Origin: Candidatus Endobugula sertula
GTDB lineage: Bacteria; Pseudomonadota; Gammaproteobacteria; Pseudomonadales; Cellvibrionaceae
DNA length: 64,000 bases
Assembly (NCBI GenBank): GCA_001723645.1
Contig: MDLC01000010.1
Coordinates: forward strand, 1 to 64,000
Reading direction: 5' to 3'
In this document: positions 1 to 6,699 of the stretch, piece by piece
How the letters are laid out: each line of letters starts with the position of its first letter
How positions within the stretch are numbered: the stretch's first letter is position 1
Position numbers and translations under genes: made by a program
The notes under the pieces: generated by a model
What the model saw: only the letters and a program-made list of their open reading frames with translations
The model's database searches: none
Told to the model about the DNA's origin: nothing

Positions 1-279
1 ACGCAAACGTTTTAGCTCTTCGCGCTCATCGACAGACAAAGCTTCTCCCGACTTCTCTGCTTCCAGTTTAGCTTTCCCGTCATAGAGTTGGTTAGGGCCG
101 AATTCCTAACGATTTAGCCGCTTCAATGACGGTATAACCTTGTTCAGTCACCAAGGCCACGGCTTCTTCTTTAAAGGATGGTGGGTATCGCTTGTAGGTT
201 CGTTTTTCGTTCATAAACACTCCAATTAGTGACAGTATTGTCTGAAATTAGAGTGTCCAGTTCAATTAGACCAGAACAC
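1..279 (-). mobile_element. IS3-family insertion sequence end with frameshifted orfA start
   Basis: The minus strand from an ATG at 214 encodes the N-terminus of an IS3-family OrfA (helix-turn-helix transposase subunit): MNEKRTYKRYPPSFKEEAVA, then a helix-turn-helix region ending EAAKSLGIRP. At about 103-108 a CCC run carries one extra C, so the reading frame stops just after GIRP. In the next frame it continues as NQLYDGKAKLEAEKSGEAL to the window edge. The sequence between the ATG and about 279 is probably the IS terminal region, with an end near the CCAGAACAC at 271-279; I did not see the partner end. Only the start of the element is in the window. The one-base insertion would inactivate OrfA unless it is a sequencing error. 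Confidence 0.75.
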
Positions 280-283
280 TAAA

Positions 284-418
284 AGTGGTTTCAGCGATGA
301 AGGCCAAAGTGGTAGAGCTGAATCCTTTAGCCAAGATGCGCCGTCAGCAACCGCCTCAATTAACACTTATCAAAGCAACAGCTATGTAAGTCATGCTCCT
401 ATACAGGGGCATTTATGA
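284..418 (+). pseudogene. Possible 3' remnant of a gene truncated by the IS
   Basis: A 44-codon open stretch abuts the IS end, has no plausible start of its own and ends in TGA at 416-418. It reads SGFSDEGQSGRAESFSQDAP and finishes with SHAPIQGHL. Its position directly against the IS end fits the tail of an interrupted protein. I do not recognise the family, and a chance open frame is possible. Confidence 0.2.
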
Positions 419-425
419 TGCAAAA

Positions 426-1019
426 TCAGCTAGCAACATTATCGTTATAATCTTCGTTGCAAGCTTCTATCAATTCTGAGGGTACATTGTCTGCGACACG
501 GTGCCTTCTATTGAATCTAGAATGAAAATAATCTTTGGCTAGCTCTTCAGTGATTAACGCTACACCATGCCAATTAAATAACCAGCTTAATAATTGCTTG
601 TCACTCTCAACAACGTATACCGGGCTTTCAAATATACCTCTAATACCATCAATACTTTTTAAACCATTTAGAGATCTTGGTATTCTTACTTCCCTGCCGA
701 ATTTGTCATAGCCTATCCAGCTACTATAAAAAGCAACTCTTGGACTTTCACCATTGGTTTTAAAAGAATAAAACTCATAGTAAGCAACATCTAAACTAGG
801 CTTGGTGGACTTACAGAGCTTTCTCATTAAAGAGAGAGAAACATTTGAGAATATATCTGTTGGAAGGGCTTTAAGTGATTTTTGGAAGTGATAAAAGTTG
901 TTGAACCCTAACTTTTTGCTAAATAAGTCTAGCTTTTGACAGTGACTATAGTTTGGGTATTCGCTGGATGTTCGAGCTAGTTGTTTTAGAGACTCTAGAC
1001 AGTCTTCATAAGCAAACAT
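426..1019 (-). CDS. Hypothetical protein, 197 aa
   Basis: Function is unknown. The protein has no signal peptide or membrane segment. Residues about 25-52 (HCQKLDLFSKKLGFNNFYHF and following) resemble a short N-terminal motif I have seen in several accessory-region proteins, where a 'lG(f/y).nf..f...l' segment follows a run of polar residues; this is from memory and no function follows from it. The C-terminal half is rich in aromatic residues with a tryptophan pair (SWLFNWHG). It sits between the IS end and a tRNA-Ser, reads towards the IS, and has no operon partner. Low GC matches the flanking sequence. It may be island cargo. Confidence 0.55.
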   Translation of the reverse strand: MFAYEDCLESLKQLARTSSEYPNYSHCQKLDLFSKKLGFNNFYHFQKSLKALPTDIFSNVSLSLMRKLCKSTKPSLDVAYYEFYSFKTNGESPRVAFYSSWIGYDKFGREVRIPRSLNGLKSIDGIRGIFESPVYVVESDKQLLSWLFNWHGVALITEELAKDYFHSRFNRRHRVADNVPSELIEACNEDYNDNVAS

Positions 1020-1334
1020 ATTTTTACTCCGACGGCATTACAGTAGTGTAACTATAATTAGCATGCTGCTTGCTGTGCCTCAAAGTAAAAATTTGGTTGA
1101 AGTGAGTTAAGTATTTCCCATTGCAGCAGGGAGGCTACTTTTGCCCGCTGCAAATTATACATATATCCCTTTATGAAATGCAAACAGCTTGTGTAGATGT
1201 TATTTCGTTAAAAATAAAGTGGACTCCTTGTGGACACCCGGTCCTTTTTATAGACGCTCTTTTAGTGTGGAATACGCAGCGCTCAAACAGAAAATTGCTA
1301 AAAAGTATTTATAAATCAATAGGTTACTGCCTCC
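1020..1334. other. Gene-free stretch with one stem-loop
   Basis: No credible gene is visible in the 315 bases between the hypothetical gene and the tRNA. The only clear structure is a hairpin at 1121-1153: arms TTGCAGC / GCTGCAA plus an inner GGG/CCC after one bulged A, with a 12-nt loop containing CTACTTTT. The T-bearing loop recalls the hairpins at 6700-7268 and may be a sibling of that array at the left module. Open frames overlapping it have no coding character. Confidence 0.5.
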
Positions 1335-1422
1335 AGCGAGGTGTCCGAATGGTCGAAGGAGCTTGCCTGGAAAGTAAGTAAACCGTAAGGTTTTGAGGGT
1401 TCGAATCCCTCCCTCACCGCCA
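1335..1422 (+). tRNA. tRNA-Ser (GGA), acceptor stem imperfect
   Basis: Anticodon GGA lies at 1369-1371 in a CTTGC/GTAAG stem. The long serine variable arm is AAACC-GTAA-GGTTT, the T-arm is GAGGG-TTCGAAT-CCCTC (1395-1411), and an encoded CCA ends at 1422. The 5' acceptor strand (1335-1341, AGCGAGG) should pair with CCTCACC (1412-1418) but mismatches at positions 1 and 3. Usual gammaproteobacterial copies begin GGTGAGG and pair fully. The 3' half is perfect. This pattern would fit a tRNA whose 5' end was altered by integration or recombination, since integrative elements commonly use tRNA 3' halves as attachment sites, or a decayed duplicate. It may not be a functional tRNA. Confidence 0.8.
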
Positions 1423-1620
1423 AAATTATTGTTTAAAGTCAATCAGTTAAAAAACAACCTATAGTTTTGCCCCTATAGCGTCCGCTTTATTTCAAAGAAT
1501 CTATGAGACTCTTTACTTTCCTTCTATGTACTACTAGGTTTCATTAATTTTGTCATTTTTGTTAATCTACCTTTCTTTACTATCCAACCAAAAGCAAGTT
1601 AATGAAATATAAAGTTAAGC

Positions 1621-1797
1621 TTACGGCACATGAAGAGCATTCAACGCACCTTGAGGATCTGCATCCACAATACGTAATAACGCTCTAGCGGGGCCTGTAG
1701 GATGACGGCGGCCCTGTTCCCAATTCTCTAGCGTCCGCTTGCTCACACCAATCAGCGTAGCAAAGCGATTCTGTGATAATCCCGTTTTTTCTCGGAT
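1621..1797 (-). pseudogene. HigA-like antitoxin C-terminal fragment fused to primase remnant
   Basis: The last 58 codons of an 84-codon frame encode an XRE-type HTH with the motif EKTGLSQNRFATLIGVSKRT followed by LENWEQGRRHPTGPARALL. That is the typical C-terminal half of HigA-family antitoxins (type II toxin-antitoxin). The 26 preceding codons instead belong to the primase paralogue: MLFLTTTAIDIDEELMNRC occurs identically in the intact gene. The switch falls at about 1797. The antitoxin N-terminus and its HigB toxin partner are absent. A deletion or recombination between a toxin-antitoxin locus and the primase gene best explains the chimera. Whether the 84-residue chimera is expressed is unknown. 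Confidence 0.75.
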
Positions 1798-2720
1798 TTC
1801 ATTCACTGATAGCACTAAACACCGATTCATTAATTCTTCATCAATATCAATCGCGGTCGTCGTTAAGAACAACATTACTGGACCTTCTACACGGTATTCT
1901 TTTGTGACTAAGCTCCCCGTTGAATCATCTTTTCCTGTTGAGGCAATCGTTAACTCGCCTTCACTTTGTAACAGCTTTAACGCATAGCTGGCATTTTCTG
2001 CGCCCTCTTCTTCGGCAATGGCGAGGATTTTATTTTTTAAGTTAGTTTCACCCCATATAAAATAAACTTTGCCCCGTCATGGTCGAGTACTGCACTCGTT
2101 CCTCTTCGGGGATAAAGTTTAGAATCGCATCCATTAAACTACTCTTACCAGTGGCGCTACTCGATTGGATAATCACGGCCAAGGGCTTATCTAATTTACG
2201 ACTCACACAGGATAAATAACCCACCAGCTTGTTCGTCTCTTCACCCACCAGACCAGCGGTTTTAAAGTCATCAAGTATGCGATTTAATAAGTCTTTATCT
2301 TTTAATAGTTCAATGGCTTGTTGCTGCTCGTTATCGCTAAGACTTGGCGCTTCTTTTTCAGGTGCCAAGGTATTCTTAATCTGTTTTTCTTGCAGCTCTT
2401 CGAGTTTAAGTAATACCTTGCCCAAGTCTTTTTTAATCACGTCATCCTGTACGCCTAGTTCACTTGAGGCTTGATTAATAAAGGTTTGGCGTGGTCGTGA
2501 ACTATATAAATCAAAGGTATCGATATGAACATGTTCGCCACGGCTCACCAGTAAATTAACTTTGAGTTGCTCATAACTCATATTTTTTTGTAAGCCACGT
2601 ACACGATATTTTCTATCGCCTTGTTCGATGATAATTTCTTGATCGTTGACAACGGCATCAATGGTTTTGGGGGCTTCGGGTAGTGGCGTGGCTACTGTTG
2701 GTTCAGGTAATGAGCTGGCT

Positions 2721-2771
2721 GACGAACAGGGATGTTCTAATGCTGTGGGTGCAGGATGCACAGGAGCAGTA
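2721..2771 (-). repeat. 51-bp palindromic insertion A in primase copy
   Basis: These 51 bases are present here and absent at the equivalent place in the intact paralogue (near 10150), where flanking sequence aligns directly. The plus strand holds two hairpins: GAACA-GGGA-TGTTC and GTGCA-GGA-TGCAC, followed by AGGAGC. The insertion adds exactly 17 codons (TAPVHPAPTALEHPCSS) without shifting the frame. It belongs with the insertions at 2943-2993 and 3728-3778. Confidence 0.85.
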
Positions 2772-2942
2772 AAAGGTGAAGATTCAGGAGTAACAATAGC
2801 TTTATCATCAACACTCACATCTTCGACCTGTTCAGCAATCGCGGAGTCAATGGTTAGCTGACGTTCGGGTGCTTTTCCTTTGCCCATAAATTCAGCCTTA
2901 CGGATAACCAAGCCTAAGCGTTTTTGTGCGGTGTTGACCTGC

Positions 2943-2993
2943 GACGAACAGGGATGTTTTAGTGCCGCGGAAGGCATGGAGCCGAGAGTGGCC
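2943..2993 (-). repeat. 51-bp palindromic insertion B in primase copy
   Basis: A second 51-bp insertion relative to the intact paralogue (near 10320). It begins with the same GACGAACAGGGATGTT as insertion A, so the first hairpin is shared. The second half (GGC-ATGGA-GCC) has diverged. It encodes 17 in-frame codons ending HPCSS, as in insertion A. No clear target duplication can be assigned. Confidence 0.8.
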
Positions 2994-3727
2994 TGGGCGT
3001 ATTCATTTACGTCCATACCCTTTCGGCAATAAAATCCTAAACGCATCGATACCATTTTTATTTAACAATGTCGCTAAGACTTCAGCAGCGGTATTACCTG
3101 TCTCGTCTCGATCATAAGCAATTAATGCTCGCTTAATATCATGCTGTTTAAACGCCGCTAAGTGATCATCGGTAAACCCTTGTGTACCATAACTAGACGT
3201 CACATTCCTAAACCCATGCACCCAGAAGGTCATCGCATCAATCAATGCTTCACAAACAATAATTTCATCACTGGCTTTTAAGCATTGAGGATTCCATACG
3301 CCCACATGTGGCCCTGATAGATAAAGATGTTGCGGTGTGCCCTTTCGTAATCGTGAGCCTAATATTTTACGGCCATAGGCTTCTGTGATAAGACCGTTTT
3401 CATCCATCACTGGCACAACAATCGAACCATTAAAATGCTCATGGCCGCTTTTGCGTAATAAGCCAATGTTCTGTAACTGGGTTCGGATTTCCTTACCCGC
3501 TTTGTACTGCTTTTCTGGTAAACGATACGCCAAGGTGCGATTGGCATAACCCAGCTTAAACGTATCGATTAATTCAGCGCTTTTTAACCCACGGCTGGCT
3601 AAATAGTCGAGGGCCCCACTGCTTTGTTTTAAGGTTTGGTGGTAATAATCAATGACCTGCTGCAATAACTTTTGATCATCCGCTTGAGCCGCTAAGGGAG
3701 GTAAAACTTTCTTGGTACTGCGCTTTA

Positions 3728-3778
3728 TGTTCATGGATGAACGGTATGTCGCGGGCGCAGGATGCGCAGGAGCGACAA
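3728..3778 (-). repeat. 51-bp palindromic insertion C in primase copy
   Basis: The third insertion lies between codons for KTV and KRST, which are adjacent in the intact paralogue (near 11055). It has hairpins GTTCAT-GG-ATGAAC and GCGCA-GGA-TGCGC followed by AGGAGC, the same layout as insertion A with compensating arm changes. It adds 17 codons (VAPAHPAPATYRSSMNI). The end point is ambiguous by one base because A flanks both sides. Confidence 0.8.
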
Positions 3779-4140
3779 CGGTCTTGGCCTCTGTTACTAG
3801 CTTCCTGTAAAACAGTAACCGCATGTCTAAAACTCAAGCCTTGAGTTTTCATGACCCAATCAATTACTGTACCCGATTCACCACAGCCAAAGCAGTTAAA
3901 AACATTTTTTTTGGCTGATAATGCAAGATGGGGGTTTCTCCTCATGGAAGGGGCACAGAATGGCGTAATCTTTACCCTGCTTCTGAGGCTGATAGCCTTG
4001 GCTTTCGGCCAAACGTAACAATGACACCTCACTTTTCAGTTTGGCTAAATCTGCATCGGATAATCGCGCCATAGCATTTTTTCCTGTAAAACCTGTCAAG
4101 GGGTTTTATTGCCCGTTTAAAGGCTTGCTTTATACCCTTT

Positions 4141-4165
4141 ATTAGGTTAATATGCAAACCCTAAT
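4141..4165. promoter_or_regulatory. Probable operator between primase copy and XRE gene
   Basis: Imperfect inverted repeat with arms ATTAGGTT and AACCCTAAT, separated by a short AT-rich spacer. It lies in the divergent gap between the broken primase and the XRE regulator, in the place where the intact module has its own dyad at 11403-11429. It is a likely binding site for the adjacent XRE repressor. An ATG at 4152 falls inside it, which favours the later start at 4197 for that gene. Confidence 0.45.
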
Positions 4166-4196
4166 TCGGGCATACCTTTATACTTCGCAGAGTACT

Positions 4197-4601
4197 ATGG
4201 ACAACAGGTTAAATATTCTTATGCAAAATACCGCTCTCCGTCATGCCTTTGGTGCTCGCGTTAAGCAGCTAAGGAAGGAGCATGACTGGTCACAGAAGCA
4301 GCTCGCTGGGCAGCTAGACATTCGCTTTCAATTACTTAATAAATATGAAGGTGGACAACATATCCCCCCGCCTGAGACATTAATAAAGCTCGCTAATGCC
4401 CTAGGAACAACCGTAGATTTCCTTTTAACGGGCAATCCTCAACAAGAATTACCCTCAGTAGATGACTCATTATTTCGGCGCTTTCAGGTATTAGAGCGTT
4501 TCAACGAAGAAGATAAACAAACCGTGATTAAATTGATTGATGCCATGATTGCCAAACAGCGTATGACATCCGCATTAACACCTATGGATATGCCACAATG
4601 A
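4197..4601 (+). CDS. XRE-family transcriptional regulator
   Basis: A 134-residue cytosolic DNA-binding protein. Residues about 15-70 form an XRE helix-turn-helix (VKQLRKEHDWSQKQLAGQLD, then KYEGGQHIPPPETLIKLANA). The C-terminal part (ERFNEEDKQTVIKLIDAMIA) is a helical segment common to short phage and island repressors and probably mediates dimerisation. I chose the ATG at 4197 because an earlier ATG at 4152 would lie within the presumed operator. The gene is divergent from the primase copy and parallels the XRE gene at 11465. It overlaps brnT by 4 bases, so the brnTA pair may be cotranscribed with it and partly under its control. Confidence 0.85.
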   Translation: MDNRLNILMQNTALRHAFGARVKQLRKEHDWSQKQLAGQLDIRFQLLNKYEGGQHIPPPETLIKLANALGTTVDFLLTGNPQQELPSVDDSLFRRFQVLERFNEEDKQTVIKLIDAMIAKQRMTSALTPMDMPQ

Positions 4602-4906
4602 CAACCCCGTTATTTGACATTACATGGGATGACAACAAGGCGCAGATCAATGTACGCAAGCATGGTGTACCTTTTGCCCAAGCCGCAACCGTGATGCTAG
4701 ACCCATTGGCATTGACCGTATTTGATACCGCCCATAGTGAAACCGAAGAACGCTGGTTCACATTGGGACAAACTGGTGAGGGAAGATTACTGGCGGTATC
4801 CCATACTTACCAAGTGATTGATGCCAGTACCACTAAAATTCGCTTAATTTCAGCACGAGAAGCTACGCGACAAGAAAGACACTATTATGAGAACGAACCC
4901 CGATAA
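4598..4906 (+). CDS. brnT: BrnT-family toxin (type II toxin-antitoxin)
   Basis: A 102-residue protein with the BrnT pattern: FDITWDDNKAQINVRKHGVP near the start, a DPLALTVFD segment at about 33-41, and C-terminal RLISAREATRQERHYYE. Known members are ribonucleases with a RelE-like fold that block translation and are neutralised by BrnA. The start ATG overlaps the XRE stop by 4 bases (ATGA), and the antitoxin starts 10 bases after the toxin stop. The toxin-first order is usual for brnTA. It is cargo within the duplicated primase module. Confidence 0.9.
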   Translation: MTTPLFDITWDDNKAQINVRKHGVPFAQAATVMLDPLALTVFDTAHSETEERWFTLGQTGEGRLLAVSHTYQVIDASTTKIRLISAREATRQERHYYENEPR

Positions 4907-4916
4907 GGTGACGACT

Positions 4917-5141
4917 ATGAACCCACATGACAATGACGACATGCCCCAAGAGATTGACTTTTCTGGTGGTGAACGCGGTAAGTTTTACCGTGCTAATGCA
5001 CAAATACAATTACCGATTCATTTAGAAAGCAGTGTACAGAATACACTCGCCGCATTAGCCAATGCCAAGGGTGTTGATCTTTCTGTTTTTGTGAATGATT
5101 TACTCAAAAAGGATATTGAGCTTATACAGATGGGGCGCTAA
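4917..5141 (+). CDS. brnA: BrnA-like antitoxin
   Basis: A 74-residue protein. IDFSGGERGKFYRANAQIQL is the toxin-binding segment shared by BrnA and CopG-like antitoxins paired with BrnT. The C-terminal half (NTLAALANAKGVDLSVFVND) fits the ribbon-helix-helix DNA-binding part. I chose ATG at 4917 because AAGGTG lies six bases upstream; a start at 4887 inside brnT is less likely. It should bind and neutralise BrnT and repress the promoter that drives the pair. Confidence 0.85.
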   Translation: MNPHDNDDMPQEIDFSGGERGKFYRANAQIQLPIHLESSVQNTLAALANAKGVDLSVFVNDLLKKDIELIQMGR

Positions 5142-5155
5142 ACACTCAATAAGCA

Positions 5156-5224
5156 CTAGACCAAAGGGCGGCAACCCAATGGCCTAGCTAATCACCACCA
5201 ATAACGCGAGTATTGATAATGACT
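5156..5224 (+). promoter_or_regulatory. Hairpin plus conserved symE-type leader (left copy)
   Basis: A stem-loop (5156-5187; arms CTAGACCAAAGGG and CCCAATGGCCTAG, loop CGGCAA) is followed by a 37-nt segment (5188-5224) that matches 35 of 37 bases at 11894-11930. The segment ends in the ATGACT that starts the symE-like gene in the right copy. It also contains a small dyad CAATA / TATTG. The hairpin sequences differ between copies but both fold, which suggests that structure rather than sequence is kept. Here the frame after the ATG (5219) diverges after about seven codons, so no full symE remains. Confidence 0.65.
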
Positions 5225-5263
5225 AACGAGCATCATACACAAGCTTTGTGCTTGCCCAAAACT

Positions 5264-5299
5264 AAAACAACAAAAGCACACCATTTGTTATTGGTGTGC
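5264..5299 (-). terminator. Intrinsic terminator of the toxin/immunity pair
   Basis: On the minus strand a perfect 8-bp stem (GCACACCA / TGGTGTGC, loop of 8 at 5284-5291) is followed by TTTTGTTGTTTT at 5275-5264. It lies 9 bases past the stop of the immunity candidate at 5308, as expected for the end of that transcript. Confidence 0.75.
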
Positions 5300-5307
5300 C
5301 TACCTAA

Positions 5308-5568
5308 TTAATTATTATTTAACAGTCGCCTTAAGCGTATAACTTCGTTTATCAAACGTGGCACATCTTGCCTAGCATGAGCAATAAAGTCTTGATCTGC
5401 TGTTGTAGCACCAGTCAATTCAATATCTTCACCTCGACTTTCTCCCTCACCAGTCATTATAAAATCAGAGCCACTTGTGTGATCGCGACCTTCCACATAA
5501 GAAACCCAAGGGCCACCAGTAGCTGACTCAATTCTTTCTCGTATCTCTTGAAGTTCTTTATCGTCCAT
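5308..5568 (-). CDS. Probable immunity protein for the upstream exported toxin
   Basis: An 86-residue cytosolic acidic protein with no signal peptide. Sequence landmarks are GGPWVSYVEGRDHTSGSDF, an acidic GEDIELTG segment, and DQDFIAHARQDVPRLINEV near the C-terminus. I recall closely similar small proteins downstream of toxin domains, but I cannot name the family with certainty. It begins 7 bases after the stop of the exported toxin candidate and shares its terminator, the usual place for a cognate immunity gene. Small size, acidity and position support the role; the biochemical target is unknown. Confidence 0.6.
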   Translation of the reverse strand: MDDKELQEIRERIESATGGPWVSYVEGRDHTSGSDFIMTGEGESRGEDIELTGATTADQDFIAHARQDVPRLINEVIRLRRLLNNN

Positions 5569-5575
5569 GTCTAAC

Positions 5576-6118
5576 TCACTTATTCGGATTTCGAACGGTG
5601 GGAGTCAGCAAGTCTTCGGCTTGCTTTGCAGTGACCCCTGATAAAGTAGCGTGATTAGGATTATTTTTTGTGGGAGAAGAAACAACATTTCCTCCTGCAC
5701 GACGAACATCACCTACAGTAGTCACACCAACTTTATTATGAGGAATACCTTGTGTAAGTTCTTGAAGAGATTTACCAGGAGCACTATTAACAGACACTCC
5801 ATCTAGCTTACCTGCTGCATTTGTCGTTACACCAGAACCATTAGCAAACCGATCAGCCGTACAACTACCTCCTCGACAAACAATTGCACTATCTGGAAGT
5901 CCCCCCTTTGGAACAAGGGAGGAGCCTGACACATCAATCGTACTAAAAACCCCTGAGCCTAGACGCACCGCGGCCTCTAGCAAGGTCTCACCCTGAGGCA
6001 CAGAGGGACTTAGGTTTTGAGGCCCAGACGCGACTTTGGCGCTAACAACACCACTGGCCGTAAAAACGAGCAGCAGCAACAAGATAAGCTGGCTAAGGAT
6101 AAGGGGTAACTTTTTCAT
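5576..6118 (-). CDS. Sec-exported stand-alone toxin domain (polymorphic toxin type)
   Basis: A 180-residue protein. Residues 1-27 are a signal peptide (KK, a leucine-rich core, VVSA). A short linker follows. From about residue 75 there is a compact domain with AIVCRGGSCTADRFANGSGV, GVSVNSAPGKSL, IGVTTVGDVRRAGGNV-like and NNPNHATLSG motifs. I recall this domain from the C-terminal tips of RHS and contact-dependent toxins; the CRGG start could be the arginine motif of an ADP-ribosyltransferase, but that is inference. Here it is attached only to a signal peptide rather than to a long delivery protein. It is cotranscribed with the immunity candidate at 5308, and diverges from the relBE-type pair. 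Confidence 0.6.
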   Translation of the reverse strand: MKKLPLILSQLILLLLLVFTASGVVSAKVASGPQNLSPSVPQGETLLEAAVRLGSGVFSTIDVSGSSLVPKGGLPDSAIVCRGGSCTADRFANGSGVTTNAAGKLDGVSVNSAPGKSLQELTQGIPHNKVGVTTVGDVRRAGGNVVSSPTKNNPNHATLSGVTAKQAEDLLTPTVRNPNK

Positions 6119-6140
6119 GCCGTGTAGTCTAGCGCTTCGG

Positions 6141-6155
6141 GTTCCATATTGGAAC
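6141..6155. promoter_or_regulatory. Dyad GTTCCA-TAT-TGGAAC in divergent promoter region
   Basis: A perfect 6-bp inverted repeat lies between the toxin (minus) and antitoxin (plus) genes, 23 bases upstream of the toxin start. It is separate from the larger dyad at 6167-6193 and could be an operator for the toxin transcript. No binding protein is evident. Confidence 0.35.
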
Positions 6156-6166
6156 TGGGACTGCTA

Positions 6167-6193
6167 TGCTATACATGTAATACACGTATAGCA
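6167..6193. promoter_or_regulatory. Operator of the RHH/RelE toxin-antitoxin pair
   Basis: Inverted repeat with 11-bp arms TGCTATACATG and CACGTATAGCA (10 of 11 pairs) around TAATA, ending 12 bases before the antitoxin ATG. RelB-type antitoxins repress their own operon by binding such dyads, so this is the likely autoregulatory site. Confidence 0.65.
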
Positions 6194-6205
6194 CTGGAGG
6201 TGACC

Positions 6206-6418
6206 ATGCTTGCCATTAGACTACCTGAAGACATTGAAACCCGTTTAGCCGCATTAGCCGCCAAGACTGGCCGCACTAAGACTTTTTACGCTAAAGAGGC
6301 CATTCTTGAGTATATGGACGATATGGAAGATAAGTACCTAGCCATCAATCGCCTTGAGAACCCTAGCAAACGCTGGACATTGGACGAACTGGAGCAAGAC
6401 CTTGACTTGGACCGTTGA
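6206..6418 (+). CDS. Ribbon-helix-helix antitoxin (RelB/DinJ-like)
   Basis: A 70-residue protein starting MLAIRLPEDIETRLAALAAK: the initial beta strand and following helices are a ribbon-helix-helix DNA-binding fold. The C-terminal WTLDELEQDLDLD is acidic and is the likely toxin-binding tail. I chose the ATG at 6206 because GGAGGTG stands directly upstream (6196-6202). The gene overlaps the relE start by 17 bases. The protein should neutralise the RelE toxin and repress at the dyad 6167-6193. Confidence 0.88.
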   Translation: MLAIRLPEDIETRLAALAAKTGRTKTFYAKEAILEYMDDMEDKYLAINRLENPSKRWTLDELEQDLDLDR

Positions 6419-6668
6419 GTTCGACGATGCCGCCGCTAAAGAGCTGCGTAAACTCGATAAACAGGCTCAACGCGAGATTCTGCGCTACTTCCGTGAGCGC
6501 ATTGCCACTGATGAAGACCCCCGCCGTTTTGGTAAACCACTCTCCCGCGATCTTGCAGGGCTGTGGCGTTACCGCCTTCGAGACTACCGTATGATCTGCA
6601 ATATTGAAGATAACAAACTCGTTGTCTTGGTATTGCGGGTTGGTCACCGCAAAGATATTTACGAGTAA
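6402..6668 (+). CDS. RelE/ParE-superfamily toxin
   Basis: An 88-residue protein with the RelE pattern: MTWTVEFDDAAAKELRKLD at the start, then a central basic DPRRFGKPLSRDLAGLWRYR, and LRVGHRKDIYE at the end. Members cleave mRNA at the ribosome. The start appears to be TTG at 6402, since GGAG lies seven bases upstream and the first residues then match the family; an ATG at 6354 would add 16 unrelated residues from within the antitoxin. A TTG start keeps toxin translation low and coupled to the antitoxin. Confidence in the family is high; ParE cannot be excluded by eye. Confidence 0.88.
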   Translation: MTWTVEFDDAAAKELRKLDKQAQREILRYFRERIATDEDPRRFGKPLSRDLAGLWRYRLRDYRMICNIEDNKLVVLVLRVGHRKDIYE

Positions 6669-6699
6669 TTTCCCATTGTTTTTATAGAGCTGCCGAGGA

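Larger units (their letters stand above)
1798..4072 (-). pseudogene. Degenerate copy of CHC2/TOPRIM primase-ATPase
   Basis: This is a broken paralogue of the intact gene at 8331-11366, alignable from MARLSD at 4072 down to the conserved LFLTTTAIDIDEELMNRC at about 1800. Breaks visible against the intact copy are: a length change in an A-run near 3904-3911 in the zinc-finger region; an 8-bp loss near 3806, just after VTVLQE; a frame change near 3050 after the TOPRIM region; and one extra base after the codons for SLFYMG near 2049. The CFGC zinc-finger half, TOPRIM residues (VCEALID, AYDRDE) and the Walker A (SSSATGKSS) are still readable. The copy carries three 17-codon insertions absent from its sister. 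It diverges from an XRE regulator, as the intact copy does, but has lost the 3' end and the recombinase gene. Confidence 0.9.

Noticed and set aside
1121-1442. Open frames on both strands across the tRNA
   Set aside because: They are produced by the tRNA-Ser sequence itself.
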